Origin: Nocardia bhagyanarayanae
Lineage (GTDB): Bacteria; Actinomycetota; Actinomycetes; Mycobacteriales; Mycobacteriaceae
Direction: 5' to 3'
DNA length: 64,000 bases
Assembly (NCBI RefSeq): GCF_006716565.1
Contig: NZ_VFPG01000001.1
Coordinates: 5,146,001 to 5,210,000, forward strand
Part shown: one piece after another, positions 11,201 to 18,114 of the stretch
Layout: each line of letters begins with the position of its first letter
Numbering within the stretch: the stretch's first letter is position 1
Notes under the pieces: model-generated
What the model was told of the DNA's origin: nothing
Seen by the model: only the letters and a program-made list of their open reading frames with translations
Databases searched by the model: none
Made by a program: the position numbers and the translations under genes

Positions 11201-11772
11201 GCATCGGCTGGGGCGCGATGTCCGGGGGCGGCATGGTCGACGCCGACGAGAACGTGCAGCGCTACCTGCGGATCGCGGGCTTCGATGCGATCGATATGGA
11301 CGACGGCACCGAATACCTCGGCGAGGCATTGCGTCTCGGCGTCCGGCAGGCCGCGATCATCCCGGTCGACTGGAGCAAGGTGGTGCTGGCCGCGCCGCAG
11401 CTCGCCTACACCGCGCGCGTCGCCGATCTGACCGCCGCGGCCTCGGAGGACAATTCGGCCGCGGCGCGGCTGCGCGGCGAGATCGTCGCGCTGGACGAGG
11501 CGCAGCGCGCGGCCGTCGTCGGTTACGTACTCGCCGAACAGCTCGCCGAGGTGATGGGTGTGGCGCCGGATTCCATCGACCTGTCGGTGCCGCTGCCCGA
11601 ACTCGGCCTGGATTCGCTGATGGCGGTCGAGTTCGGCGCGCTCGTCGGCAAGACCCTCGGTGTGGAGATGAACAGCATGCAGCTGGGTCGTTCGTTCAGC
11701 CTGGCGCAGGCCGGCGCCAGGATCGCCCAGATCATCGTGGGAACCACAGGGGCGCGGGCGGTTCCGGCATGA
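5284..11772 (+). CDS. Type I reducing polyketide synthase, KS-AT-DH-ER-KR-ACP
   Basis: A single 2162-residue module, similar in length and domain order to mycocerosic-acid-synthase-type iterative enzymes. The ketosynthase (1-425) has Cys175 in DTACSSS, His310 in HGTGT and His350. An unusually long Ala/Pro-rich linker covers about 430-510. The acyltransferase (about 583-890) has Ser678 in GHSVGE and VPYH at 775-778 where HAFH (malonyl) or YASH (methylmalonyl) normally sits. The dehydratase has His975 in HxxxGxxxxP and Asp1137 in DxxxQ. The enoylreductase NADPH loop is near 1600. The ketoreductase TGGFGAFG is near 1805, with an LDD motif and Tyr1950/Asn1954. The ACP carries Ser2111 in LGLDSL. 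There is no thioesterase or reductase, so release must come from elsewhere. The GTG start follows AAGGAG; the stop overlaps the next gene (ATGA). The domains suggest a saturated alkyl chain. Confidence 0.95.
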   Translation: MSDIAIVGIGCRYAGGIDSPDTFWDFVVNKRDAVTEIPADRWDYRRYYDPDRRAPGRMYTKRAAFLTTDPWAFDPDFFGISPREATAMDPQQRLVLEVAWEALDDAGIAGRTGEAPVGVYLGAFTLDQLAVGFTGEAVPHIDMHSSAGASYTMLSNRISYALDLGGPSVTVDTACSSSLVALHLACQALRDGDCRTALAGGVNLMLQPGTFISMCKGGFLAEDGRSKSFGATADGYGRGEGAGMVVLKPLADAEADGDRVYAVLAATGSNQDGRTTAITVPNAEAQEALAKTVCARAGIAPHEVTYVEAHGTGTPVGDPLELRAIGRAYGAVAGRTAPLGVGSVKATLGHTEAAAGVASVIKAALAISRRTLPPQGWLDDELNPDLALDELRLTIQTEARPVEPEEWMTVAVNGFGYGGTNAHAILREYRPAHGPGAAPAASSAAPVPVDPVPTSVDRALALVGHAPAAFDAAAAAGDVAAAAADVASAPGDLSAASAHRHRGVLPISARNEQAVRELAAGYADLLTAGADLDHLAAAAWTRRHHHTFRVGVPFVDSTELIADLRGFAAGEGRAPVRTVGNPSAGPVFVFTGMGPQWWGMARDLLTADPVFAAAAQRVDTAFAALAGWSLRAELTRPEGESRVTATEIAQPANFLVQVALFETLAARGIRPSAVVGHSVGEVSAAYVTGMLSLTDAVAVAYHRARLQATTAGTGGMLAVGLPAEEAADLLGAGVDIAAINSPTAVTLSGAVDRLDELAESLTAHGIFAKRLQVEVPYHSALMDPILGSLRAALATLTPRPPSIPIYSTVTGDRVTDADWDADYWCANVRRPVRFAAAIRGLITAGERVFLEVGPHPVLAANLRELLLHAGERGATVATLRRKQADAVSMRETIAGLYAAGALDIPALVGATPVAHLPLPRYPWQRKRLRSDLPESSQQRYGTPGLYTMLGDPGLDEERHWTIQIAAEVLPWIDDHVVDGSRILPGAAYLDAALSAAAVEYGATIKHGIAAVEQVRFIAPLLVESGDVPVMQLRVEESTRRFTIRSRTAVGTTWTVHATGRLVEGAFEPGKVAVPDTTAMTPVAPETLYDDLTATGVAHGPAFRLVREAWVDGDTVVATLDASIAAGAGHLAHPCVLDAAWQVVSLGDAGGPELAGAVIPVGAAAVRMFAPLPSRAVVVARLTEPLRAEIAVLDSEHNLVLQIAGAKFQAVPFGGGLLRRLEDLYYEERWTLRDPLDRAALPRAATAYTLVVPMSGAAHARVEQIARSTDRSEIIEAAADFEQTLAERIGAAHATEGVDRVHVCVVAGTGADPVADLWLLSRLALVVEEVADAMHPEPLPLTGDGSLHVTLVTERAFAHPEDPAVPDPAHAALAGARRVLLNEQPPLRWRLVDIEPETSEAELLAELSVPGAFSADGTDEVFLRNGLRWCTVVTRALPDRLAALDEPEPLTDPEANFVLDIPRSRVLSQLGWRRAARRMPGPGEVEVRMAAIGLGFKDPLKILGVLGADELGDTHFGVAPGMEGAGTVVRVGPDVTRLRVGDRVGLASAGMIERFHVASTEVVGPAAESIRPELCTSTVSFVTAEYSLLDLARLRAGETVLVHGAAGGVGACAIQVAKRHGARVIGTASTDERRAYALEQGADEVLNSRSLNFVDDVLALTDGRGADIVISTAPGEIVHQNFKAVAEFGRIVEVGKADIYTGGVLDLRNFDKNVAYFSFDLDRMLKLRRAEVVARVQAVNERLADGTYRPLPYHSFGVDAVGAAFEEALRSTRLGRIALDLTGETPPVRPRSADVPIDADGRYLITGGFGAFGLATGRWLVRRGARRLVLIGRGGAGTDAARAHLDTWRAEGVEVLVERADVTDADAMRAVVARVHTEAHPLRGVFHAAGVLDDQRISTMDRASLTAVFRPKLDGAVALHAALTAAQVRPDLIVLYSSGSAIMGGIGQYSYTAANLALQSFADRLARRGERVLCIGWGAMSGGGMVDADENVQRYLRIAGFDAIDMDDGTEYLGEALRLGVRQAAIIPVDWSKVVLAAPQLAYTARVADLTAAASEDNSAAARLRGEIVALDEAQRAAVVGYVLAEQLAEVMGVAPDSIDLSVPLPELGLDSLMAVEFGALVGKTLGVEMNSMQLGRSFSLAQAGARIAQIIVGTTGARAVPA

Positions 11773-13181
11773 CCGACGAGCGCGACATCGCGCGGCGGCT
11801 GCTGGCCGGTGCGCGCGGGCGCGACACCGCCGCGCCGCCGGACCGGCCCAAGGCCGCGCAGACCACTCCGCGCACCAGCGTGCGGCGCGGGCCGGGACGT
11901 CAGTTCGCCGACCATCCGGCCGTGGTGGCGGCGCTGGAGAAGCAGGCGGCGATCCAGCGGCTGATCGATGCCACCGGCCTGCCGCATCCGCTGTTCCTGT
12001 CGCCGGAAGGACACAACGGCGCGGTGATCCGTTCCGGCGGAAACGCATTGGTGAACTACAGCTCCTACAACTATCTGGAGCTGGCCGGGCACCCGCGCGT
12101 CATCCGCGCCGCCAACGAGGCCGCCGAACGCTACGGCACCTCCGCCTCGGCCACCCGCATCGTCACCGGCGAGATCCCGCTCTACGGCGTGCTCGAACGC
12201 CGCCTCGCCGACATCTACCGCGCGGGCGCGGCGCTGGTGACCTCGAGCGGGTTCCTCACCAACGCGGCCGTGATCGGATTCCTGCTCGGCGAAGGCGATG
12301 TCGCGGTGTGCGATTCGCTCGCGCACGCCAGCCTGGTCGCGGGTACCCAGTGGGCGGGTTGTCGACGGGTCACGTTCCGGCACAATGATCCCGAGTCGCT
12401 GGCCGCGCTGCTGCGGTCCTGTCGCCACCAGTTCGATCGGGCGCTGGTGATCATCGAGGGCCACTACAGCATGGATGGTGACCTCGGCCGGATCGCCGAG
12501 ATCGCCGCGGTGGCACGGGCATTCGATTGCGCGGTGCTCGTCGACGAGGCGCACGCCATCGGCGTGCTCGGCGCCACCGGACTCGGCAGCGGGGAACACT
12601 TCGATCTGCCCGGCGACCTGGTCGACATCTGGGCGGGCAGCCTGTCGAAAGCGCTCGGCAGCATCGGCGGGTTCATCGCGGGCGACGCCGACCTGGTGCG
12701 GGCGATCAAGTACGCCGCGCCCGGCATGGCGCTCTACACCGCGGGACCGTCCCCGGCCAATGTCGCCGCCGTCCTGGCCGGGCTCGACGTCCTCGCCGAC
12801 GAACCCGACCGGCTGGCCCGCCTGTGGTCGAACGCGCGCCTGTTCACCGACGCGCTGCGCGCGCGAGGCATGGACCTCGCCGACTCCGAATCGACGCCTA
12901 TCGTGCCGGTCATCGTGCCCGGTGAGATCCGCGCCGGATACGCCGCGGCGGCGCTGCTGCAGCGCGGCTACAACGCCGGCGCCATCCTGTCCCCCGTCGT
13001 GCCCGCGGGCACCGAACGACTGCGCTTCTTCCTGACCAGCGAACACACCGAACGCCAACTGCTCGACACCGTCGAGGAACTCGGCGAAATCCTCGACATC
13101 GTCCACCACATACCCGACCTCACCATCGGAGCGCCGGAAACCCCCGACCAACTCGGCCCCTTGCCCATGCCTGGGCGCTGA
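11769..13181 (+). CDS. Alpha-oxoamine synthase (AONS/SPT-like PLP enzyme), probable PKS chain-release enzyme
   Basis: A 470-residue fold-type I PLP enzyme of the alpha-oxoamine synthase family (BioF, serine palmitoyltransferase, ALA synthase, KBL). Visible residues are His186 in DSLAHAS stacking on PLP, Asp259 and His262 in VDEAHAIG, and the Schiff-base Lys294 in SLSKALGS. Residues 1-75 are an extra polar N-terminal region compared with BioF (about 385 residues) and could contact the ACP. ATGA overlap with the PKS implies one-to-one translation. The family condenses an acyl thioester with an amino acid, losing CO2. Beside a PKS without a thioesterase this suggests off-loading as an alpha-amino ketone, as for fumonisin Fum8 or prodiginine PigH. 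The amino acid used is unknown. True BioF is an alternative but is unlikely here because no other biotin genes are present. Confidence 0.9.
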   Translation: MTDERDIARRLLAGARGRDTAAPPDRPKAAQTTPRTSVRRGPGRQFADHPAVVAALEKQAAIQRLIDATGLPHPLFLSPEGHNGAVIRSGGNALVNYSSYNYLELAGHPRVIRAANEAAERYGTSASATRIVTGEIPLYGVLERRLADIYRAGAALVTSSGFLTNAAVIGFLLGEGDVAVCDSLAHASLVAGTQWAGCRRVTFRHNDPESLAALLRSCRHQFDRALVIIEGHYSMDGDLGRIAEIAAVARAFDCAVLVDEAHAIGVLGATGLGSGEHFDLPGDLVDIWAGSLSKALGSIGGFIAGDADLVRAIKYAAPGMALYTAGPSPANVAAVLAGLDVLADEPDRLARLWSNARLFTDALRARGMDLADSESTPIVPVIVPGEIRAGYAAAALLQRGYNAGAILSPVVPAGTERLRFFLTSEHTERQLLDTVEELGEILDIVHHIPDLTIGAPETPDQLGPLPMPGR

Positions 13182-13374
13182 AAGCACGGCTCGGCCGGGC
13201 GACCGACCATGGGTTCCCGTCGGCATTCGACTGGCGCGGTTGCGCGTCGTGATCGTCGCGCGGCCGCACCGGCGTATCGGCGAGGTCGCCGCGCGCCGCG
13301 TTAGCCGACGAGTCCACGTGATCAGGACCGGGCGGCGGATGCTGGGACGTAGCCCGGCCTCGTCGCGGTAACCA

Positions 13375-13746
13375 TCACCGCTTCTTCTCGGGCGATGGCA
13401 ACCGGACCGCATCCCAGGGCACCCAGTGCCGCAGGGTGGTCTCGGTGAGCTTGTTGCGGGTGCGGTAGTCGACCGCGACCTCGGCATACCAGGCGACGTA
13501 GTGCCCCAGGTGCAGCCGGACCCAGCCGTACTGGGTCGCCTGGACCCACGGTTCTTGGAACCTCGGGTCCAGGCTGTTCGACGCGACGCCCAGCGACGGA
13601 CGCTGCGGTCCCGGCCGGTTCGGCAGCAGCCAGATCCGCTTGGGATCGACCAGGACCGGACGCGGTCGCGGCAGGCGCCGGACCGCCGACCAGCCATCCT
13701 CGCTCACCGTCGACCACCCAACCCGGCCGCCCGCCAATTCGAACAC
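13375..13746 (-). CDS. Hypothetical protein
   Basis: A 123-residue reading frame, rich in Trp, Arg and Pro, starting MFELAGGRVGW and containing WVRLHLGHYVAWYAEVAVD. It has no signal peptide or membrane segment. I do not recognise the family. It sits between the oxoamine synthase and another leftward hypothetical gene, and its ATG follows GGGAAC. A competing leftward frame of 145 codons over the same bases has an implausible Ala/Gly/Arg composition and was not chosen. Third-codon GC is consistent with coding. Whether it belongs to the polyketide locus is unclear; it is on the opposite strand. Confidence 0.55.
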   Translation of the reverse strand: MFELAGGRVGWSTVSEDGWSAVRRLPRPRPVLVDPKRIWLLPNRPGPQRPSLGVASNSLDPRFQEPWVQATQYGWVRLHLGHYVAWYAEVAVDYRTRNKLTETTLRHWVPWDAVRLPSPEKKR

Positions 13747-13795
13747 ATGTTCCCATCATGACATGTCTACGGACCGGTCGGAATGCCCCCCGCTA

Positions 13796-14227
13796 CTAAA
13801 GTTGCTGAGCTTGCGCGACGAGCTCCAGAAACGTCCACAGCTCGCCGGTGTCGTAGGTCTCGGGCGCCTCGCTGCCGCCAAGGAACGGGTAGGGCGTCGC
13901 GATGTAGACCTGCTCCGGCGCGAGCGGCCCGAGCAGCTCGCGAATCCGCGCCACATGCTCGGTGCGCAGCACGTAGTCGGCGAAGCCTTGCTCGCGCAGC
14001 ACCCGATCCGCGAACTCGGCCGGATCGGCGAACGCGCCGTATCCCTTCGCGGCGGCTCGGTAGGGATGCAACACCGCGCACTCCCCCGACTGGCTGTTCA
14101 CCAGGAACGTGTGCCCGAGATCCGAATATCCGAAAACGAGATCGAACTGCGGAAAGTGCGGCGCCCACGCCGGCATCGCCTCGACCATCGGCCGCTGTCC
14201 GATCAATTGAAAACCTTCGACTGTCAC
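13796..14227 (-). CDS. Hypothetical protein, possibly DUF1851/Tdi1-like immunity fold
   Basis: A 143-residue protein from a GTG (MTVEGFQLIGQRP). A TTG at 14239 would add four residues. Segments such as FGYSDLGHTFLVNS and GECAVLHPY, and a C-terminus ending in a helix after ELWTFLELV, resemble the C-terminal domain of T6SS-immunity Tdi1 (formerly DUF1851). This is a by-eye impression with low certainty. There is no nuclease or toxin gene next to it. The gene lies leftward, back to back with the rightward TetR gene, about 138 nt from its start. The product looks cytoplasmic and intact. Confidence 0.55.
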   Translation of the reverse strand: MTVEGFQLIGQRPMVEAMPAWAPHFPQFDLVFGYSDLGHTFLVNSQSGECAVLHPYRAAAKGYGAFADPAEFADRVLREQGFADYVLRTEHVARIRELLGPLAPEQVYIATPYPFLGGSEAPETYDTGELWTFLELVAQAQQL

Positions 14228-14330
14228 GCACCGATCCAATCAGCTGAGGCTGCCTGCTGTCTCCACGCCGCGCGGTCGCCGCGCCTCGGTGAGTCGTCTA
14301 CCCGGCCGCTAAGTTGCCGAATGAGCAAAG

Positions 14331-14365
14331 TTGCACAAACGGCATGTTTTGCTACGGTGAATGGC
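14331..14365 (+). promoter_or_regulatory. Promoter of the TetR gene, predicted leaderless transcript
   Basis: A TTGCAC -35 hexamer (14331-14336) and a TACGGT -10 hexamer (14353-14358) are 16 nt apart. The GTG start at 14366 is 7 nt after the -10, where transcription should begin, so the mRNA probably has no 5' leader. This also argues for GTG 14366 over the in-frame ATG at 14321. Confidence 0.6.
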
Positions 14366-14989
14366 GTGACAGTGGAGGAAGCCACGGGCCTTCGGGAGCG
14401 CAAGAAGCGGGAGACGCGTCTCGCACTGAGCCGGGCCGCGATTCGGCTGTCGATCGAGCGCGGCTGGGACAACGTGACGGTGGAAGCCATTGCGGCGGAA
14501 GCGAATGTCTCCGTGCGGACCTTTCGCAACTACTTCGCCAACAAGGCGGAAGCGATCGCGGCGAGTCACGCCGAGCGCGCGCTGCGCATCGCCGACGAGC
14601 TGCGGGCGCGACCGAGTGACGAGCCCCTGTGGGATTCGATCGTCGACGCGGTGCTGGCCCAGTTCGCGGCGGGCGAGCGCGCCGGTGCTGATTCCGAGGC
14701 CGAACGACGCTGGCGCGACGCGTTGCGGCTGATGTTGGCCGAGCCCGCGTTGCAGGGCGAGGTGGCCAAGGCCAACGCGGTCGCGCAGAGCGCACTGGCG
14801 GCGGCGGTCGCGGAGCGGACCGGCACCGACGCGTCGCGAGACGTGTACCCGCAGCTGGTGGCCGCGGTGATCGGCGCGGGCAGCGCCGTGGCCGTCGAGC
14901 ATTGCTTGCGCGCCGAGGAACCGGTCTCGCTCGCGCGGGTGCTGCGCGATGTGTTCGAGTGCCTCGCCGCCGGACTTCCTGTCCCGTAA
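14366..14989 (+). CDS. TetR-family transcriptional regulator
   Basis: A 207-residue regulator. The N-terminal helix-turn-helix spans about residues 10-56: RKKRETRLALSRAAIRL, then VTVEAIAAEANVSVRTFRNYF, the typical TetR recognition helix ending in N-Y-F. The C-terminal all-helical ligand domain is of normal length, with an HCLRAEEP segment. It is followed after 34 nt by the FAD-dependent monooxygenase gene on the same strand, so the regulator is likely to control its own operon in response to an aromatic or antibiotic-like compound. That assignment is inference from layout. The start follows a -10 box at leaderless spacing. Confidence 0.9.
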   Translation: MTVEEATGLRERKKRETRLALSRAAIRLSIERGWDNVTVEAIAAEANVSVRTFRNYFANKAEAIAASHAERALRIADELRARPSDEPLWDSIVDAVLAQFAAGERAGADSEAERRWRDALRLMLAEPALQGEVAKANAVAQSALAAAVAERTGTDASRDVYPQLVAAVIGAGSAVAVEHCLRAEEPVSLARVLRDVFECLAAGLPVP

Positions 14990-15023
14990 CGCTTTCCGAT
15001 AGTCCTCGATTCAGGAGATCTCG

Positions 15024-16598
15024 ATGACCACCGATGTCGTCATCGTCGGCAGCGGCCCGACCGGGCTCATGCTGGCGTGTGAGTTGAGCCTTGCCGGGGT
15101 CCGGCCGATCGTGCTGGAACGCCTGCCGGAGCCGAGCGTCGAGCCGAAGGCGAACGGGTTGCTCGGCCAAGTGGTGCGCATGATGGACCGCCGCGGCCTT
15201 TTCGAGCGTCTCGGCGGCAATCCGGCTCCGCCGCAGCCGAACTCCGCGTACTTCATGTTCGCCGCCATGGATCTGGACCTGACGCTGCTCGACGACAGCC
15301 CGATCTACGCGCTGCCCGTGCCACAGCATCGCATCCTCGCGGTACTGGCCGAGCGGGCCGCCGAGCTCGGGGCCGAGATTCGCTGGGGCCACGAGGTTCT
15401 CGGCATCGAGCAAGACGACGATGTCGCCGTCGACGTCGCGGGCCCGGACGGAAACTATCGGCTGCGGGCCCGCTATCTCGTCGGTGCCGACGGTGCGCAC
15501 AGCGTCACGCGCAAGCTGTCGGGCATCGGGTTTCCCGGCGTCACCTACGACCGGACGACGGTGCGATCCGCGCACGTCACCCTTCCCGCGGCATCCCTCG
15601 ACCCCGAGACAGGCGCACTCCAGGTTCCGGGATACGGCGCCATCCGGCCCTTCCAACCGCACCGCACCGAGCACGGCGGGTTCTCCTACGCGCCGCTGCC
15701 CGGCCATCCACCGCTGGTCAGCACCACCGAATGGGATCAGGCCGAAACCCACGCGCCGATGAGCCTCGACGAAATGCGAGCGAGCATCCATCGTGTGCTC
15801 GGCGCCGAGGTTCCATTGGACGCGCCGCAAGGCCGAGGCCCGCACGTGTTGCGCCGGCTGACCGGTGGAAACACCCGGGTGGCCGAGCGATTCGCGCACG
15901 GCCGGGTGTTCCTGATCGGCGATGCCGCCCACGTCTACGCGTCCGGCGGCGGTCCCGGCCTCAACGTCGGCCTGCAGGACGCGGTCGGCCTCGGCTGGAG
16001 ACTCGCCGCCGAGATCGACGGCCACGCCCCGCCCGAACTGCTCGCCGGCTACGAGATAGAACGCAAGCACGCCGCCCGCCGCATGGTGATGAACGCGCGA
16101 GCGCAATCCGCGCTCATCGCGCCCGGCCAGGACGTCGAGGGATTGCGCGAGCTGTTCACCGAACTCCTCCGCGACCGAAACACCGTGCAGCGTCTCGCGG
16201 ATCTGATCGCGGGCGCGGATGTCGAGTACGACATGGGCGTCCCCGACGCGCACCCGCTGGTCGGCCGGTTCGCGCCGGATATGGATGTGCGCACTCCGCG
16301 CGGAACATTCCGCCTCGCGGAGCTGACCAGATCCGCACGCCCGTTGCTGCTCGACCTGACGGACGACGCTTCGGCCGCGACATCGCTCGCCGCGGAACCG
16401 TCGGCTCGCGATCGCATCGAGATGATCACCGGCACAAGCGAATCCGCTGTTACCGCCGTGATGATCAGACCCGACGGTTACGTCGTGTGGGCTTCCTCCT
16501 CGCGAAAACCGGCCGCCCCGGAATTGGCGGCGCTCCATGCCGCCGCGCAACGATGGTTCGGTGTGCCGATCCCCGGCTCGGCGGGATCGCACGGCTGA
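15024..16598 (+). CDS. Class A FAD-dependent monooxygenase (aromatic hydroxylase, rifampicin-monooxygenase-like)
   Basis: A 524-residue flavoprotein. The Rossmann dinucleotide motif VIVGSGPTGLMLA (residues 5-17) binds FAD, GADGAHSVTRK is the DG motif contacting FAD and NAD(P)H, and RVFLIGDAAHVYASGG is the GD motif that closes the FAD site, followed by the GLNVGLQDAVGLGWRLAAE helix. A C-terminal thioredoxin-like domain from about residue 400 is as in the PgaE/MtmOIV/RIFMO/TfdB group. The enzyme would insert one O atom into an aromatic or polyketide substrate. An AGGAG-like site precedes the ATG. The TetR gene immediately upstream suggests inducible detoxification. Rifampicin inactivation is possible but cannot be distinguished from phenol-type hydroxylation by sequence alone. 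Confidence 0.88.
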   Translation: MTTDVVIVGSGPTGLMLACELSLAGVRPIVLERLPEPSVEPKANGLLGQVVRMMDRRGLFERLGGNPAPPQPNSAYFMFAAMDLDLTLLDDSPIYALPVPQHRILAVLAERAAELGAEIRWGHEVLGIEQDDDVAVDVAGPDGNYRLRARYLVGADGAHSVTRKLSGIGFPGVTYDRTTVRSAHVTLPAASLDPETGALQVPGYGAIRPFQPHRTEHGGFSYAPLPGHPPLVSTTEWDQAETHAPMSLDEMRASIHRVLGAEVPLDAPQGRGPHVLRRLTGGNTRVAERFAHGRVFLIGDAAHVYASGGGPGLNVGLQDAVGLGWRLAAEIDGHAPPELLAGYEIERKHAARRMVMNARAQSALIAPGQDVEGLRELFTELLRDRNTVQRLADLIAGADVEYDMGVPDAHPLVGRFAPDMDVRTPRGTFRLAELTRSARPLLLDLTDDASAATSLAAEPSARDRIEMITGTSESAVTAVMIRPDGYVVWASSSRKPAAPELAALHAAAQRWFGVPIPGSAGSHG

Positions 16599-16667
16599 CA
16601 GTCGTTCGGCGCGAAACGCGATCGTGCGATGTTTTGCGAATCGATGACGGGAATATGTCGATTGCGA

Positions 16668-16892
16668 TCAGAAATCGCGAATTGTCTGCGCTGGCGGCGC
16701 CTGTCGAGTTATCGTCGGCAAGCTCACCGCCATGCCCGCGCAGATCGAAGCGCCCGCGGCGAGTGCCCAGGTCAGCGAACCGGTCAATATCACAACGCCG
16801 CAGGCCAGAGCCGTGGCGATGAGGGCGCACAGCACGGCCGTACCGCGCTCGATGCCGATTATCCGGCGAGCTCGGTCGTTCCGTGAATTCAT
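16668..16892 (-). CDS. Small two-helix membrane protein
   Basis: A 74-residue protein with a basic N-terminus (MNSRNDRARR) and two hydrophobic helices (about 18-36 and 40-57) separated by a short S-L-T-W turn, then a polar tail. No family is recognised. It lies alone on the reverse strand between the monooxygenase and the GlxA-type regulator; its start is about 100 nt from the end of that regulator gene, so co-transcription with it is possible. The composition is coding-like, but the small size leaves doubt. Confidence 0.55.
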   Translation of the reverse strand: MNSRNDRARRIIGIERGTAVLCALIATALACGVVILTGSLTWALAAGASICAGMAVSLPTITRQAPPAQTIRDF

Positions 16893-16993
16893 ATCGTTGT
16901 GATACCCCGAAGCCCCGTGATTGAAACGTGATTTCTTGTTTCGTGTCGTGGGACGGTGTTATCAATTGCGCCGGTATCGAACTCACTGCCTGA

Positions 16994-17974
16994 TCAGCCG
17001 CTGACCCGCTCGGCTCGCCTGTTCCTGACCGCGGTCGCGCGATAGTGCGCGGGCGGCACGCCGTAGCGCCGCACGAAGGACTGACGCAGCGTCTCGGCGG
17101 AGCCGAAACCGCAGCGCGCCGCCACCGCGGCGATCGGCGCGTCGGTGCTCGCCAGCAGGTGTGCCGCCGCCTCCACCCGGGCTCGGCGCACGTACCGGCC
17201 CGGCGTCACCCCGGCATGCTCGACGAACAACCGCGTGAGGTGTCGCGCGCTGGTCCCTTCGCGTGCGGCGAGCGCGGCCGTGGACAGATCACCGGACAAG
17301 TTCGCGGCGATGTGCGTCGCGACCCGTCGGACCAGTGCGTGCTCCGCCATGGGCTCGGCGGTGAACATGCTCATCTGCGCCTGATTGCCGGGCCGCTGGA
17401 GATAGGTGACCAGCCCGCGGGCGACGTGGCGGGCGAGTTCGGCGTCGTGGTCCTCCTCGATGAACGCGAGCATCAGATCGAGCGCGCTCGTCATGCCCGC
17501 CGCTGTCGCGATGTGGCCGTCTCGGATGTAGATCGGATCAGGATCGACCGTGACAGCCGGGTGCGCGGCGGCCAACTGGTCGGCCGCTATCCAGTGCGTG
17601 GTGGCCCGCTTCCCGTCGAGCAGCCCCGCCGCGGCCAGCACACTCGCGCCCGTGCAGACCGAGGACACCCGCCTGCTGACCGCGGCGAGGCGCCGGACGT
17701 GCGCCACCAGCCGCTGGTTCGCCGCGGCCCGTCGATGGCCGAGGCCGCCGGAGACGACGAGGGTGTCCAGCGGACCGGTCGACCGTTCCAGCGAGCGCTC
17801 CCCCGCGAGGCGCAAACCGGAGTCGCAGGTGATCGCCCGGCCGCCGGGCGTAACCAGGTGCACCGAGTAGGCGGGGTCGGCGCCGAGCCGGTTGGCGCCG
17901 TCGAGCGTGGAGGTGACACACGCGATGTCCAGCAGCTCGGCGCCGTCATAGCCGATGACCGCCACGCTACGCAT
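16994..17974 (-). CDS. GlxA-type AraC-family regulator with DJ-1/PfpI amidase-like domain
   Basis: A 326-residue two-domain regulator. Residues 1-175 form a class I glutamine-amidotransferase/DJ-1-like domain with the nucleophile-elbow Cys in SSVCTGASVLAAAGLLDG. Residues about 220-316 form an AraC double helix-turn-helix with LAAREGTSARHLTRLF and the signature CGFGSAETLRQSFVRRYG followed by PAHYR. Family members sense small metabolites and act as transcription activators or repressors. The ATG at 17974 was chosen over longer upstream frames because a TACAGT -10 box lies exactly six bases before it. It is divergent from the membrane-protein gene at 18115, its most likely target. Confidence 0.9.
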   Translation of the reverse strand: MRSVAVIGYDGAELLDIACVTSTLDGANRLGADPAYSVHLVTPGGRAITCDSGLRLAGERSLERSTGPLDTLVVSGGLGHRRAAANQRLVAHVRRLAAVSRRVSSVCTGASVLAAAGLLDGKRATTHWIAADQLAAAHPAVTVDPDPIYIRDGHIATAAGMTSALDLMLAFIEEDHDAELARHVARGLVTYLQRPGNQAQMSMFTAEPMAEHALVRRVATHIAANLSGDLSTAALAAREGTSARHLTRLFVEHAGVTPGRYVRRARVEAAAHLLASTDAPIAAVAARCGFGSAETLRQSFVRRYGVPPAHYRATAVRNRRAERVSG

Positions 17975-17986
17975 TCCGTCACTGTA
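17975..17986 (-). promoter_or_regulatory. -10 box of the GlxA-type regulator, leaderless spacing
   Basis: On the reverse strand TACAGT (17986-17981) is followed by GACGGA and then the ATG. The TANNNT-N6-start pattern is that of leaderless actinobacterial transcripts. No clear -35 is visible. Confidence 0.5.
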
Positions 17987-18114
17987 GGCCGGAGACGGGC
18001 GCTCGTGGCGGTTCGGACCGGTATCCCAAGAAAACGGACATCCTTGCGCCGCGTGGTCGTCCGCGTGCGCGCATCGAGGGAGCGTGAACGAAGCGATCGA
18101 CGGAGGGTGGCGCG

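Noticed and set aside
9559..13697. Long leftward frames opposite the PKS and oxoamine synthase
   Set aside because: No domain resemblance; the opposite strand carries intact AT-DH-ER-KR-ACP and PLP motifs.
13322..13759. 145-codon leftward frame competing with the 123-residue hypothetical gene
   Set aside because: Ala/Gly/Arg-biased composition and a poorer start context than the frame chosen.
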